Source: Lachnospiraceae bacterium UBA7076 (lineage in GTDB: Bacteria; Bacillota; Clostridia; Lachnospirales; Lachnospiraceae). Taken from it: DNA of 64,000 nucleotides. A program made the position numbers and the translations under genes. The notes beneath the pieces were generated by a model. The model was not told the origin of the DNA, searched no databases, and saw nothing but the letters and a program-made list of their open reading frames with translations. Shown here one piece after another: positions 16,977-26,677 of this stretch (its first letter is position 1; each line of letters opens with the position of its first letter). The stretch lies in the NCBI GenBank assembly GCA_002493625.1, contig DKZK01000021.1:31799-95798 (forward strand), given 5' to 3'.

Positions 16977-17603
16977 CTACCCCCTGACCAAAGAATCAAA
17001 AAACATTCTAAAGGAATAGCGTAAATATTCTTCCTTCGTCATATTTAATCTGCTGTTTATATAGTCCCTTTTTCTTCCTGCAACCTGTATAATTCCGCTT
17101 ATTGCAGACCACACGTACAATACTGTCGGCTCAAGCTCAATATCTTTTCTCAGGGCATTACCTTTTATGCCCTTTTCTATAAGCTCCATGATAAGAAGCC
17201 TGATTTCTTTTCCCATATCATGCTTTATCATGCCTTGTCCCTTTTTTTGATTATTGAGACGGACATCTCCCGTAAGCCCGGCAAAATATCTTGGATATTT
17301 TTCCTCAAAAACTACAAGACATTCACAAAACCTGTAATAGCTTTTCTCAAAGTCCTGCTCCCTGTCTATCTCCCGCCTTATCTCATCGCCAAGCTCCTCC
17401 AGATACTCTCCCACAATAGAATTAAAGATATCCTCTTTGCTTTTGAAATAAACATATATAGTTGATTTGCTGTAATCAGCATGCCTTGCAATATCATCCA
17501 TGGTAGTCTTGTCAATACCGTTGATATCAAACAGTTCTTTTGCGGCAGTCAGAATATTGTCGCGATTGAACTGCTCCAAGGCTTCTTTCTTTCTTGCACC
17601 CAT
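16977..17603 (-). CDS. TetR-family transcriptional regulator
   Basis: About 208 residues from the ATG at 17603, which follows GAGGTATTTT; a TTG four codons upstream is less likely. The N-terminal helix-turn-helix is clear: ILTAAKELFDINGIDKTTMDDIA then YSKSTIYVYFKSKEDIF. The C-terminal ligand domain is divergent. It heads the operon with the flavodoxin-like and phospholipase C-like genes. The promoter at 17967-17995 carries a 16-bp motif that recurs inverted at the gene start, consistent with autoregulation, an inference. Confidence 0.85.
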   Translation of the reverse strand: MGARKKEALEQFNRDNILTAAKELFDINGIDKTTMDDIARHADYSKSTIYVYFKSKEDIFNSIVGEYLEELGDEIRREIDREQDFEKSYYRFCECLVVFEEKYPRYFAGLTGDVRLNNQKKGQGMIKHDMGKEIRLLIMELIEKGIKGNALRKDIELEPTVLYVWSAISGIIQVAGRKRDYINSRLNMTKEEYLRYSFRMFFDSLVRG

Positions 17604-17613
17604 AAAATACCTC

Positions 17614-17987
17614 AAATCGGACTGATAGTTCCCTTTGCTCTTTATATCACTGTTCCTTTATATTGATGTTCATAAATAAAATATTCATACAAACAGACGT
17701 AAAGTACAATTTATACATCTAAGTATAAAAAGCATAATATTTGTATAATAAACAAAATATAAGTACAATAAAAATAACATTAGTATTATTTTAATATATA
17801 CAGTATATCTATTATACTTATAATTTGAAAAAAAATCAATAGTATTTTTACAACATAACAGTATTTTTATTAAATATTTGGTTTTATTTTTAGATTTAAT
17901 GTTCAAAAAAAAAATTATTATACAGAAAATATACTATTATATTGTTTTTCAAACTTAATTGTTTTTATTGTACTATCAGTTCGATTT
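17614..17987. repeat. AT-rich leader bounded by inverted 16-bp motifs
   Basis: AAATCGGACTGATAGT at 17614-17629 and its inverse ACTATCAGTTCGATTT at 17972-17987 match at 15 of 16 positions. Between them is about 340 bp of very AT-rich DNA with no credible gene. The right copy overlaps the spacer and first base of the -10 of a strong minus-strand promoter; the left copy covers the ribosome-site region of tetR. Either paired operators or ends of a small element. Confidence 0.6.
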
Positions 17988-17995
17988 ATTGTCAA
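17967..17995 (-). promoter_or_regulatory. Strong promoter upstream of the tetR operon
   Basis: Minus strand TTGACA (17990-17995), 17-bp spacer, TACAAT (17967-17972). It would produce a leader of about 350 nt before tetR at 17603. The spacer holds the motif AATCGAACTGATAG. It starts 16 bp after the sigF stop. Confidence 0.7.
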
Positions 17996-18011
17996 CAGTA
18001 TTATTAAATTA

Positions 18012-18770
18012 TTATACATTCAGGGTTTCTCGCATCTTTTCCAAAAGCTTTTTTTCCAGTCTGCTTACCTGCACCTGACTTATCCCAAGCTCTCTTGCGA
18101 CCTCACTCTGGGTTTTATCCTGAAAATATCTCATATTTATAAGCTTCCTCTGCTTGCTGTCAAGTCCGCTCATAGCCTGCTCTATCATTAAATGGTTTAT
18201 CATTCCCTCCGCCGCAATTTCCGACTCCGCATCATCTGCAACCTGATCCACAATGTACGTCTCCTTTCCATCATGCCCGTAGACGGTCTGATATAGCGAC
18301 TCTATCTCTCTGTTTGCCTCCGTTGCCATGACAATATCTTCAATCTCAAGCTGCGTCTCCTTTGAAAGCTCCTCCAGCGTTGCCTCTCTGCCCAGCTTGT
18401 TTGAAAGCTTTTCCCTTGCCATGGAAAGCTTATAGCCATTCTGCTTTAAAATTCTGGATACCTTTATCATCCCGTTGTCTCTTAAAAACCTTTTTATTTC
18501 CCCTGAAATAAGCGGCACCGCATATGTGGAAAATTTAACCTGATACTCCATTGAAAATCTGTCTATTGCTTTCAGCATCCCAATACATCCGATCTGATAT
18601 ATTTCCTCCAGATCATAGCCCCGCCCCATATATCTTCTTGCTATACTCCATATTAGTCCGGCATTGTCCGAAACTATCTTTTCCTTAGCAGCCTTATCAC
18701 CTTTTCTTGCCAGTTCAAATAGTTTCATTTCATTCATTAATTCAATCAAACTGATGCTTCGACACACCAA
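18012..18770 (-). CDS. sigF: RNA polymerase sigma factor SigF
   Basis: Sigma-70 family factor of the SigB/F/G group, up to 252 residues. Region 2 (NAGLIWSIARRYMGRGYDLEEI, then IGCIGMLKAIDRFS), region 3 (VKFSTYAVPLISGEIKRFLR) and region 4 helix-turn-helix (QSEVARELGISQVQVSRLEKK) are intact. SigF is the first forespore-specific sigma factor, held inactive by SpoIIAB. TTG 18770 or GTG 18767 follow AAGGAG and overlap spoIIAB; ATG 18737 has no ribosome site, so the exact start is uncertain. Third gene of spoIIA. Confidence 0.93.
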   Translation of the reverse strand: MVCRSISLIELMNEMKLFELARKGDKAAKEKIVSDNAGLIWSIARRYMGRGYDLEEIYQIGCIGMLKAIDRFSMEYQVKFSTYAVPLISGEIKRFLRDNGMIKVSRILKQNGYKLSMAREKLSNKLGREATLEELSKETQLEIEDIVMATEANREIESLYQTVYGHDGKETYIVDQVADDAESEIAAEGMINHLMIEQAMSGLDSKQRKLINMRYFQDKTQSEVARELGISQVQVSRLEKKLLEKMRETLNV

Positions 18771-19185
18771 TCTCCTTCCACATTTTTACTATGGTGCCCA
18801 CCCCGCATTCCGATTCGACAGTAAGACCATCCATAAATGCCTCCATAAAGGAAAATCCCATACCAGACCTGTCCTCCTGTGGTTTGCTTGTATATAAAGG
18901 CTCCATCGCCTTTTTTATATCCTCTATGCCTTTTCCGGTATCCTTTACCTCTATGTACACCATACGTCCGTCAACCCTCGTCCGTATGCTTATCATTCCG
19001 CTGGATTTTTCATATCCGTGTATAATAGAGTTTGTAACTGCCTCTGAAACAGCTGTTTTTATGTCCGACACCTCCTCCAACGTAGGATTTGTCCTTGTTA
19101 TAAATGCAGCCACAACCATTCTTGCAAAGCTTTCATTTTGAGCCTCTCCTGAAAATTCAACCATCATTTCGCTTGTGTTATTCAT
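18742..19185 (-). CDS. spoIIAB: Anti-sigma F factor SpoIIAB
   Basis: 147 residues, GHKL-type kinase and anti-sigma factor. ATP-binding motifs: EAVTNSIIHGYE (N box), VKDTGKGIEDI (G1), SGMGFSFMEAFMDG (G2). It phosphorylates SpoIIAA and binds SigF until engulfment-stage signalling. Its ATG overlaps the spoIIAA stop, after GGGAGG. Confidence 0.95.
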   Translation of the reverse strand: MNNTSEMMVEFSGEAQNESFARMVVAAFITRTNPTLEEVSDIKTAVSEAVTNSIIHGYEKSSGMISIRTRVDGRMVYIEVKDTGKGIEDIKKAMEPLYTSKPQEDRSGMGFSFMEAFMDGLTVESECGVGTIVKMWKEIGVSKHQFD

Positions 19186-19531
19186 AGTAACCTCCCTTTA
19201 ACATTTCCTTAATTATCTCCTCCTTAGAGCTTTTCTTTTTTACTATCCGGTATATGCCTGACATTGTGAGAATCTTATCTATGTTTGCATTGATATTTAT
19301 CACATAGACCTGTCCACCCGCATCATGCACCTTCCGGTATCTTCCCGTTATCAGTCCTATTCCTGAGCTGTCCATAAAATTTGTTTTGTCAAAATCAAAT
19401 ATGAGATGCTTTATATCGCCATCCTTAAAGCAGCTCTCCGTCTTTCTCTTAATCCTGTCCGCCGCAAAGTGGTCAAGCTCCTGCGGCAGGTAGTAAATCA
19501 TTACTCCGTTACTTACCTCAAATGCTTCCAT
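19178..19531 (-). CDS. spoIIAA: Anti-anti-sigma factor SpoIIAA
   Basis: 117 residues, STAS domain. The phosphorylated serine lies in FDKTNFMDSSGIGLITGRY, around residue 58. Dephospho-SpoIIAA binds SpoIIAB and frees SigF. First gene of spoIIA; GGAGAGATAGGAA precedes the ATG. No clear sigma-H promoter was found upstream, where instead an arm of a palindromic element lies. Confidence 0.95.
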   Translation of the reverse strand: MEAFEVSNGVMIYYLPQELDHFAADRIKRKTESCFKDGDIKHLIFDFDKTNFMDSSGIGLITGRYRKVHDAGGQVYVININANIDKILTMSGIYRIVKKKSSKEEIIKEMLKGGYYE

Positions 19532-19561
19532 TTCCTATCTCTCCATTTCATTTTATATAAC

Positions 19562-19601
19562 ATATATCTTCAAACGATTTTTTATATTATGATATAAATA
19601 T
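19562..19601. repeat. Solo arm of palindromic intergenic element
   Basis: On the minus strand GAATATTTATATCATAAT, then ATAAAAAATCGTTTGAAGAT, matching one end of the 31.3-kb element with a 2-nt insertion and few changes. A GAAGTGCCGTAGCAT flank resembles the AGTRCCG core arm. It lies in the region expected to hold the spoIIA promoter. Confidence 0.55.
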
Positions 19602-19627
19602 TCATGCTACGGCACTTCCTGACGTTA

Positions 19628-19729
19628 AAAAAGGACCATCCCTATGGTTAGCCGTATAGAAACATTAAAACCTTATCGTTTTATTTTTCATGTGTTCTTT
19701 TACAGCCTGCCATAAGGACAGTCCTTTTT
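19628..19729 (-). ncRNA. Long stem-loop after the TPR gene (terminator or small RNA)
   Basis: The 20-nt arms 19628-19647 and 19710-19729 pair throughout when read as minus-strand RNA, using G-U wobbles at three positions that would be mismatches on the plus strand. A second stem (19650-19656 with 19701-19707, two wobbles) and an inner TAAAAC/GTTTTA hairpin lie inside. The minus-strand 3' arm ends GTCCTTTTTT. It begins 15 nt after the stop of the TPR gene, so it may simply end that transcript, but the size and layered stems exceed an ordinary terminator. Confidence 0.55.
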
Positions 19730-19743
19730 ATTTTTTGTATTTC

Positions 19744-20883
19744 TTACTCGTTGTCTATCATATTTTGTAAATCGTCAGCTGACATACCGGTTTTCACGGT
19801 TGAATAATCCGGCATTGAATCATTTGCCATGCTTACATCATTTTCAAGATTTTCAATCCTGACATTCAGTTCTGCAATCTGCTCGTTTAAAGCCGAAATT
19901 GTGGCATTTTTAGCAGCCATCTCCTCACTGTAGTATTTAATTTCATTTCTGTTTTCATTTCTTATTTTTTTCTTTTGTGCAGGGACTACTACAAAAAACA
20001 AAATAAGTATACCCAGCACAAGCCCCACTATTACATATGTACCTGAATATTTTGCAAAGCTTACCTCACCGTACTCTCCAAGCTTAACGGTTTTGTCAAT
20101 ATTATTTTTCTTGAATTCCTTAAATACATTTATTTTATCCTCAGGAGGCGCCTCAAGATTACCATTTTGTGTAACGGAAAGCTCCTCCACATACACGTCG
20201 TCCAGAAGTCCGTCGTTTTCTATGGACTGTTCACGCATCATAATGATATTTTCATCCGTGTGCCCCATTTCATGAAGATACCTTATCGCCTGTGGATTCG
20301 CCTTGTCTATTTTCAGCACACGCCTCAGGGTAGTACCTGCTTTTTCGTAGTTTTCCACCTTAAGATACAAAAGCGCAAGCAGAAGATATCCCTTTACAAA
20401 ATGAGGATTTTCACCGAGAACACTCTTGAGCTGCATGATTGCAAGATCGTAGTCCCCCGTGTTTGCATATCCAAGCGCCATATTATACTTCTTTGCAATC
20501 TGGTCAATAAACTCAAGTCTTCCCGGATCCTTCTTAAGCTCCTTCAAATACTTGGATGCAATATTATTACTTTGCTCATAATTGACGCTCATGACAAAAT
20601 GGCTTATTGCCTCGACCACCTCACCCATCTCATAGTATATAAGCCCCAGAAGATTTCTTGTCATAGTGTTCTTTTTGTTATATCTGAGAGACATTTTAAG
20701 GGACTCTATGGCTCCCGACAAATCTCTGGCAATAGCCTTATCATATCCTATATTGTAATGGTAATCCGATGTGTTAAATGCTTTCCATGTGACATCCACA
20801 TGCATATTACAGCCGATGCAATATCCGTTTTTCAAAATTCTTTTGCCACAGCTTGGACAAGTTAAAGGTTTTGAATCCGCCAT
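19744..20883 (-). CDS. Zinc-ribbon TPR membrane protein
   Basis: 379 residues. Order: zinc ribbon CPSCGKRILKNGYCIGC (about 9-25); three to five tetratricopeptide repeats (about 40-205, e.g. AIESLKMSLRYNKKN and LAIMQLKSVLGENPHFVKGY); hydrophilic linker; one transmembrane helix (about 280-300, VIVGLVLGILILFFVVVPA); C-terminal coiled coil (about 305-350). No signal peptide, so TPRs are likely cytosolic and the coiled coil outside. It follows folC and the 60-residue ORF in one operon. No specific function known. Confidence 0.75.
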   Translation of the reverse strand: MADSKPLTCPSCGKRILKNGYCIGCNMHVDVTWKAFNTSDYHYNIGYDKAIARDLSGAIESLKMSLRYNKKNTMTRNLLGLIYYEMGEVVEAISHFVMSVNYEQSNNIASKYLKELKKDPGRLEFIDQIAKKYNMALGYANTGDYDLAIMQLKSVLGENPHFVKGYLLLALLYLKVENYEKAGTTLRRVLKIDKANPQAIRYLHEMGHTDENIIMMREQSIENDGLLDDVYVEELSVTQNGNLEAPPEDKINVFKEFKKNNIDKTVKLGEYGEVSFAKYSGTYVIVGLVLGILILFFVVVPAQKKKIRNENRNEIKYYSEEMAAKNATISALNEQIAELNVRIENLENDVSMANDSMPDYSTVKTGMSADDLQNMIDNE

Positions 20884-20885
20884 AA

Positions 20886-21068
20886 CTAAAACCTCGTTCT
20901 TCCCGGCATCTGAACGTATGCTGCCGACGCTGTACTTCTGAAGTCTGTTGTCATCTGCGTCACAATATCGCTGATATCCTTCAGGTCATTGCTGTATATA
21001 GCCTCCTCCGCCTGACTGACCTCAGGTATTGGCTTAAACCTCTTTAGCTCTTCCTCAAAATTTATCAT
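20886..21068 (-). CDS. Small hypothetical protein
   Basis: 60 residues from the ATG at 21066-21068, which forms an ATGA overlap with the folC stop and lies 2 bp before the TPR gene. A longer reading from 21137 would overlap folC by 73 bp and is less likely. Sequence begins INFEEELKRFKPIPEVSQAEE and ends AAYVQMPGRTRF; acidic, helical, no transmembrane segment. Its tight placement suggests a real gene coupled with the TPR membrane protein; no family recognised. Confidence 0.6.
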   Translation of the reverse strand: MINFEEELKRFKPIPEVSQAEEAIYSNDLKDISDIVTQMTTDFRSTASAAYVQMPGRTRF

Positions 21069-22414
21069 TGTATGTTCCTCCTGTTTTGGAACGTCAGTTC
21101 CTCTATACTTCCCACAAGATATAGGGAGCCAACACAATAAAGCATTGTATCTTCATGCACAGCTTCGTAAAAAGCTTCCTTAAATGACGTCCTTATATCC
21201 TTGTCACTTATAATACATGCGCTTTTATCTTTCATGTTTATATCAAATACCTTACCGATTATCTCCGGTTTCAGACCTCTCTCATCGGAAGATTGTGTTA
21301 TGTAAACTTTTTTCAGTTTCAGATTATTGCAAATATACTTTATAATATTTTCATAATCCTTATCCTGACTTGACCCATAAAGAAGTATTATGGGTTTATC
21401 CTGATTGGTAAGCCTTACGGTCTCCACAAATCTTTTTATTGCATCAGGATTGTGGGCGCCGTCAAGTATAACCCTCTCATGTATACGCTCCATTCTTCCT
21501 GCCCAAAAAAAATCCTTCAATGATTTTTTTATGACCGCTGTGTCCATAACTCTTTTTTCGAAATCAGTATTTTTAAATAACGTATGGCATGCTTCGATTG
21601 CGGTTACCGCATTGTCAATCTGATATGTAGCACATGTATTTATCTTCAGGTTGTCATAACTATAATACCTACCTGAAACAGAAAAATCAATGGTTTTATC
21701 TGTTATTTCATTTATTATATATTTTGTTTTTGCGACATTAATTGCATCTGCATCAAGAGTATCTGCAATTTCGCAAATAATGTTGTCAGCCTGCTCATCC
21801 CCTGTATGATATACAACAGGCACATGTTTCTTTATGATTCCTGCCTTTTCATAAGCAATTTTTTCTATTGTGTCTCCCAGATATTTTGTGTGGTCAAGTC
21901 CGATTGAGGTTATAATGCTCACGTCAGGTATAAGGACATTTGTGGCATCAAGCCGTCCTCCCAAGCCCGTTTCATAAATTACAAAATCAAGCTCTCTCTT
22001 TGCAAAATACACTGCTGCCATTGCAAATATAAATTCAAAAAAGGAAATATGGGGATTTCCGTTCGCCACATGTTTATCATTCTTTTCCTTTACCTCATAA
22101 AACACCTCAAGAAACTCATTATCTTCTATCAGCTTTTCCCAGCCTCCAACAACTGTAGCAATTCTCTCATTCACCCTTACAAGATGCGGCGAAGTAAATA
22201 TACCCACGTTCATACCTGACGACACAAGTATACTTTTTATAAACTGCGCCGTTGAGCCCTTCCCGTTTGTCCCTGCAATATGAATGCACCGATGCGCCCT
22301 ATGGGGCATGTCAAGCATGGAAAGAACCTGAATAAGATTTTCATTTCCCGTTTTGCCTCTGTCTGAAAACCGCGGAATATTAAAAATGTATTTTACTGCT
22401 TCCTCATAGTTCAT
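21065..22414 (-). CDS. folC: Folylpolyglutamate / dihydrofolate synthase
   Basis: About 449 residues from the ATG at 22414, after GGAAAAGGTGG and 3 bp past the queF stop; an upstream in-frame ATG at 22486 lies inside queF. Mur-ligase fold: HIAGTNGKGSTAQFIKS (P-loop, about 47-63), ETGLGGRLDATN and SIGLDHTKYLGDT, with VILDGAHNPDAIKRF in the C-terminal domain. It adds glutamate to folates (and may charge dihydropteroate). Lies in the addB-addA-queF-folC operon. Confidence 0.92.
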   Translation of the reverse strand: MNYEEAVKYIFNIPRFSDRGKTGNENLIQVLSMLDMPHRAHRCIHIAGTNGKGSTAQFIKSILVSSGMNVGIFTSPHLVRVNERIATVVGGWEKLIEDNEFLEVFYEVKEKNDKHVANGNPHISFFEFIFAMAAVYFAKRELDFVIYETGLGGRLDATNVLIPDVSIITSIGLDHTKYLGDTIEKIAYEKAGIIKKHVPVVYHTGDEQADNIICEIADTLDADAINVAKTKYIINEITDKTIDFSVSGRYYSYDNLKINTCATYQIDNAVTAIEACHTLFKNTDFEKRVMDTAVIKKSLKDFFWAGRMERIHERVILDGAHNPDAIKRFVETVRLTNQDKPIILLYGSSQDKDYENIIKYICNNLKLKKVYITQSSDERGLKPEIIGKVFDINMKDKSACIISDKDIRTSFKEAFYEAVHEDTMLYCVGSLYLVGSIEELTFQNRRNIQ

Positions 22415-22416
22415 AA

Positions 22417-22911
22417 TTATCTGTTGTCCACCTTTTCCGGATACATGTCGTGATTTGCAAGTCTGTCCCATGCGACCTTTTCCCATTTCGTTCCGGGTCT
22501 GCCATAGTTACAGTACGGGTCTATGGATATTCCTCCCCTCGGCAGAAATTTGCCCCACACCTCAATATACTTTGGATTCATAAGCTTTATCAGATCCTTC
22601 ATAATTATATTTACACAATCCTCATGGAAATCGCCATGATTCCGAAAGCTGAACAGATACAGCTTAAGTGATTTGCTTTCAACCATAAGCTCATCCGGTA
22701 TATAGGATATATAAATTGTGGCAAAGTCAGGCTGCCCCGTTATAGGGCAGAGGCTTGTAAATTCCGGGCAGTTGAATTTTACAAAGTAATCATTTTCACG
22801 GTGCTTATTGACAAATGTTTCCAGCACCTCCGGACAGTAATCTGTCTTATATTCCACATCTTTATTTCCCAAAAGACTAAGTTGTTTCGTTTCATTATTG
22901 CTTCGTGACAT
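22417..22911 (-). CDS. queF: NADPH-dependent preQ0 reductase QueF
   Basis: 164 residues, short (tunnelling-fold) QueF type. [19 protein letters not shown] carries the catalytic cysteine (about 55) and aspartate (about 62); [20 protein letters not shown] contains the substrate-binding glutamate. Reduces 7-cyano-7-deazaguanine to preQ1 for tRNA queuosine. AGGAGAAACAAA precedes the ATG. No other queuosine gene or preQ1 riboswitch is seen here. Confidence 0.95.
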   Translation of the reverse strand: MSRSNNETKQLSLLGNKDVEYKTDYCPEVLETFVNKHRENDYFVKFNCPEFTSLCPITGQPDFATIYISYIPDELMVESKSLKLYLFSFRNHGDFHEDCVNIIMKDLIKLMNPKYIEVWGKFLPRGGISIDPYCNYGRPGTKWEKVAWDRLANHDMYPEKVDNR

Positions 22912-22924
22912 TTTGTTTCTCCTT

Positions 22925-25900
22925 TCAGATGTCCTCCATAACCACTATCGTTTTGTTAAGGTGAAAGGAATATATGAGCTTTTCCTTCACCTTAAGTCCC
23001 GTAAGGCGGTTCAGTGTCAGGGCATAATAGGTAAGCTGAGCATGATAACGTCCGATAAGCTCCGCCTCATCCGCCCTGTCGGTTTTATAATCCATAAGCA
23101 CGATTCCGTCATCCTCATAAAAAAATGCATCTATGATTCCCTGAACTATTACTATATCATCACTGTCAACATTTTTGTATATTTCTTTTACGGGAATGCC
23201 TATGGAAAACTGCTGCTCCTTCTTTAGCCTGCCACATTTTGCGGCGGCTATCATTCTCTGTCCCAAATCAGATTTCAGCATGTTGTTTATTTTTGTCTCG
23301 TTTACGGCGTTTTTCTCCTCCTCCGTAAATACCTTTGCTTCCACAAGCCTTTTCAAGGAATTTCGTATATCGTTTATATAATCTCCGTTTCCGAGGACGG
23401 CAAAATCCAGAAGCTCCATAAATTTATGTATAATGGTTCCCCGCTCGGCGCCCGTAAGATTATTATTTGAACCATGGTCATATTTGTCCGGCTTACATAT
23501 TTCCTCTGGCTTATATATTTTCTCCTGTTTACATATCTCCTGCTGCCATTCTTTAACAGGAGCGCCCACGTCGTAGCTTTCCCCGTCAAACGCCTTCATC
23601 TTCTTTATTTCCGATATAGGCATTTTGCTCTTTATTTTTGTGAGCGGCTCATATGGATAAACGTAGTCAAAGCTTTCCTTATATTTCTTATAGGCTTCAT
23701 TTTCACCGAGGAGCATGGCGTTTGCCACAAATTCCTCCATGCTGATTCCCCTGTCCGTCTCCTCCTTTACCTTCTTTTCCACAAGCATATCCGGACTGAC
23801 AAGCCTTGTCTCAATAACCGCCTTTGTAAGCCCCTGCTCCATATAATAGTCATATCTTTTCATTGCTGCCAGAATCCAGCTTAAAAAACCCTTTTCCGAA
23901 TTTCTGATACTGTAAGGCAAAAGCATTTTTTTATATCCAATGTCAATCCCTTCCACAAAGTCCTCGTAATCCTTTATATAGCCCGTAATGATAAGCTTTT
24001 CCTTTGCCCTTGTCATGGCAACGTAAAGTATTCTCTGCTCCTCGGCAAAGGACTCCTGCCTTGCAAGAAGTATGACCGCCTCCCGCATAACGGAATTTTT
24101 TCTGTACCTTTTTTTCATGTCCATAAGCTTTGAGGAAATGTAATAGTCCGAGTGAAGCTGTATATTACGGCGCACGTCATTTGTGTTAAACCGCCTGCCA
24201 AGACCGCTCACAAATACGACGGGGTACTCAAGTCCTTTACTCCTGTGCATCGTCATAATGCGGACAACATCTTCATTCTCACCCTGCTTTCCCGCCTCGC
24301 CGAACTCCACCTCATTGACCTTAAGCTTATCCACATACCGGAGAAAATTGAACAATCCCTTATACGCTCCATTTTCAAATCTTCTCGCTTTGTCCACAAG
24401 CATGTCAAGATTGCTTTTTCTCCTTTTCCCTGCCGGCATTGCAGCGGCGTAATAATAGTAGCCCGTAATGTTATAAACCTTAAGTATTAGCTGTGAAATT
24501 GACAGCGTTACCTTTTCCTCCTTAAATTTATCCACCATCTCAAAAAATGTATTCAGCTTATCCGCCACGCTGTCAGAAACATTTTCGGCATAATAGATGC
24601 ATTTATCATATAAAATATTTTTGCGGTCAAGATTTTTTTCTGCGTATGCGCATATAAGCGCCAGTTCATTTTCATTCAAGCCTGCAATGGGTGAGAGTAA
24701 TGCGGCTGAAAGAGGAATATCCTGTCTTGAATTGTCAATGACAGCCAGAAGCGACATGACAACCCTGATTTCAGTTGCCTCAAAATACCCATGGGGATCA
24801 TCAATATATGCAGGAATCCCCTGCGCAGTAAGCGTGTTGTAAATAATGTCGCCATAGCCTGCAACGCTTCTCAAAAGTATAACGATATCGCCATAGCCCG
24901 CTTTTCTGTATCCGGATATTTTTTCATCATAGACATAAAGAGGCCTATCTGAATTTACAAGCTCCTCTATGCGGTTTGCAATCATCACCGCCTCCTGCTC
25001 CTGCTTACTTTCTTCCTGTGCTTCATCGTCATCCTCCGTCCGCTCCTTATCAGTTACGCAGGCAAGCATAAGCTCCGTGGAACGGCTTATATTCAAGCCG
25101 GCAGCATCCTCAAACTCCCTTGACGGCACAAGCGCCACATCCCTCGTATAGTCAATTCCACCCATATCAGCGCCCATAAGCTGGTAAAAGAAATAATTTA
25201 CCGCATCCAGAACAACCGCCCTTGAGCGGAAGTTATTTTTAAGCTCAAGCTTTACCTCGTCTGCACCGCCCTCCACATCATAGGGGGAAAACGTATTATA
25301 TTTTCCTATAAAAAGATCCGGTCTTGCCATACGGAATTTGTATATGCTCTGCTTTACATCCCCAACCATAAACAAATTGTTTTCTTCCCTTGCTATTCCT
25401 GAAACAGCAGTTAGTATGTACTCCTGAAGATAATTGCTGTCCTGATATTCATCAATGTATATTTCCCTGTATCTCTCTCCTATCTCCCTGCCAATCTCCG
25501 TGGGAACAACACGCTCCGTCTCCCTGCCATGACCGTCCTTATTTTTTTCAATGCCTTCGCACACAAGCCTGTATGCCATGTGCTCAACATCGGCAAACTC
25601 CACAATATGCTTTTGCTTTTTTTCCTCCATATAACGGAATGAAAAATCTTCTGTAATTTCTATGAGAGGTATCAGATACTCTCCCATGCTGTTAAGCTGT
25701 GAAACAATTTCCTCACATGGGGTTTTGCATATATCCAGCTTTTTTATAAGCTGCTTGTAGTCCCCCCTTATTTTTGCATACCTGTTTACAAGTGTTTCGT
25801 CAAAGTCATCCCCCTTACAGCTTTTCAGACGTTGCCATGAAATGTTTTTTACCGCCCTGCTTAGCTCCTCATAGCATTTAACGTCTTCAAACCCTTCCAA

Positions 25901-26677
25901 AAGCTCTATGTCAGATTTGCTTACCTCAGCATTTTTATATGGTCCACAGGCTGCGTTTGTAAGCATTTCCGCCTCCTTTGCCATAAAAAGAGCCTCGCCT
26001 GTAATCTTTTTTGCATACCCGAAAAGAGCCTTCATCCATAAGGTATTTTCCAATGTCTCCCTGTCTTTTATATCAAGGGCGTTCTTCGCTTCCTCAAGCC
26101 ATTTTTCAGGCATCGGGTAGCTTGAGGCAAGAGTATGTATTTTTAATATCAGCTCCTTAAGACCGCTGTCATTCCTGTCCCCTCCGAAGATATTGACAAG
26201 TCTGCAAAACTCTGCCCGCTCATCTTCATTTTCACAGTTGTATTTTTCCTCAAATAAATCCTCAAGCACATCGGCTTTCAAAAGCTCCGTTTCGCCCCTG
26301 TCCCCGATGTTAAAATCCGCATCAATGTCCAGAACGCTGAAATATTCCTTTACGATTCTTAAACAGAAGCTGTCTATTGTCGTGATGTCCGCCCTGTTTA
26401 TAAGAACGGTCTGTTTCATAAGATGCTCATTGTCAGGGGCTTTCTCAAGCTCGCTCCACAGCCGCTCGGATATTTTATCCCTCATTTGCGCTGCCGCCGC
26501 CTTGGTAAACGTCACCACAAGAAACTCGTCTATATCCACAGGATTTTCCTTATCCAGAACTCTGTTTATTATTCTTTCAACAAGCACTGCAGTCTTGCCG
26601 GATCCTGCCGCGGCAGATACGAGAATGCTTTTTCCCCTTATGTCTATTGCGCTTTGCTGTTCCCTAGTCCAGGGCAT
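22925..26677 (-). CDS. addA: AddA helicase-nuclease subunit
   Basis: About 1250 residues from the ATG at 26677 ([11 protein letters not shown]), which follows GGAGGTGAGG inside the last codons of addB; an in-frame start at 26794 lies wholly inside addB. UvrD-type helicase: [15 protein letters not shown] (motif I, about 22-36), [12 protein letters not shown] (motif II), [20 protein letters not shown] (motif V). C-terminal RecB-family nuclease: [19 protein letters not shown]. With AddB it resects double-strand breaks for recombination. Confidence 0.95.
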   Translation of the reverse strand: MPWTREQQSAIDIRGKSILVSAAAGSGKTAVLVERIINRVLDKENPVDIDEFLVVTFTKAAAAQMRDKISERLWSELEKAPDNEHLMKQTVLINRADITTIDSFCLRIVKEYFSVLDIDADFNIGDRGETELLKADVLEDLFEEKYNCENEDERAEFCRLVNIFGGDRNDSGLKELILKIHTLASSYPMPEKWLEEAKNALDIKDRETLENTLWMKALFGYAKKITGEALFMAKEAEMLTNAACGPYKNAEVSKSDIELLEGFEDVKCYEELSRAVKNISWQRLKSCKGDDFDETLVNRYAKIRGDYKQLIKKLDICKTPCEEIVSQLNSMGEYLIPLIEITEDFSFRYMEEKKQKHIVEFADVEHMAYRLVCEGIEKNKDGHGRETERVVPTEIGREIGERYREIYIDEYQDSNYLQEYILTAVSGIAREENNLFMVGDVKQSIYKFRMARPDLFIGKYNTFSPYDVEGGADEVKLELKNNFRSRAVVLDAVNYFFYQLMGADMGGIDYTRDVALVPSREFEDAAGLNISRSTELMLACVTDKERTEDDDEAQEESKQEQEAVMIANRIEELVNSDRPLYVYDEKISGYRKAGYGDIVILLRSVAGYGDIIYNTLTAQGIPAYIDDPHGYFEATEIRVVMSLLAVIDNSRQDIPLSAALLSPIAGLNENELALICAYAEKNLDRKNILYDKCIYYAENVSDSVADKLNTFFEMVDKFKEEKVTLSISQLILKVYNITGYYYYAAAMPAGKRRKSNLDMLVDKARRFENGAYKGLFNFLRYVDKLKVNEVEFGEAGKQGENEDVVRIMTMHRSKGLEYPVVFVSGLGRRFNTNDVRRNIQLHSDYYISSKLMDMKKRYRKNSVMREAVILLARQESFAEEQRILYVAMTRAKEKLIITGYIKDYEDFVEGIDIGYKKMLLPYSIRNSEKGFLSWILAAMKRYDYYMEQGLTKAVIETRLVSPDMLVEKKVKEETDRGISMEEFVANAMLLGENEAYKKYKESFDYVYPYEPLTKIKSKMPISEIKKMKAFDGESYDVGAPVKEWQQEICKQEKIYKPEEICKPDKYDHGSNNNLTGAERGTIIHKFMELLDFAVLGNGDYINDIRNSLKRLVEAKVFTEEEKNAVNETKINNMLKSDLGQRMIAAAKCGRLKKEQQFSIGIPVKEIYKNVDSDDIVIVQGIIDAFFYEDDGIVLMDYKTDRADEAELIGRYHAQLTYYALTLNRLTGLKVKEKLIYSFHLNKTIVVMEDI

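Noticed and set aside
17685..17906. Minus-strand frame of 73 codons in the AT-rich leader
   Set aside because: TTG start without ribosome site; hydrophobic composition follows from the extreme AT content. No evidence it is coding.
19532..19620. AGGAAGT and GAAT considered as a sigma-H promoter for spoIIA
   Set aside because: The distance between the two elements is about 4 bp shorter than the usual sigma-H spacing.
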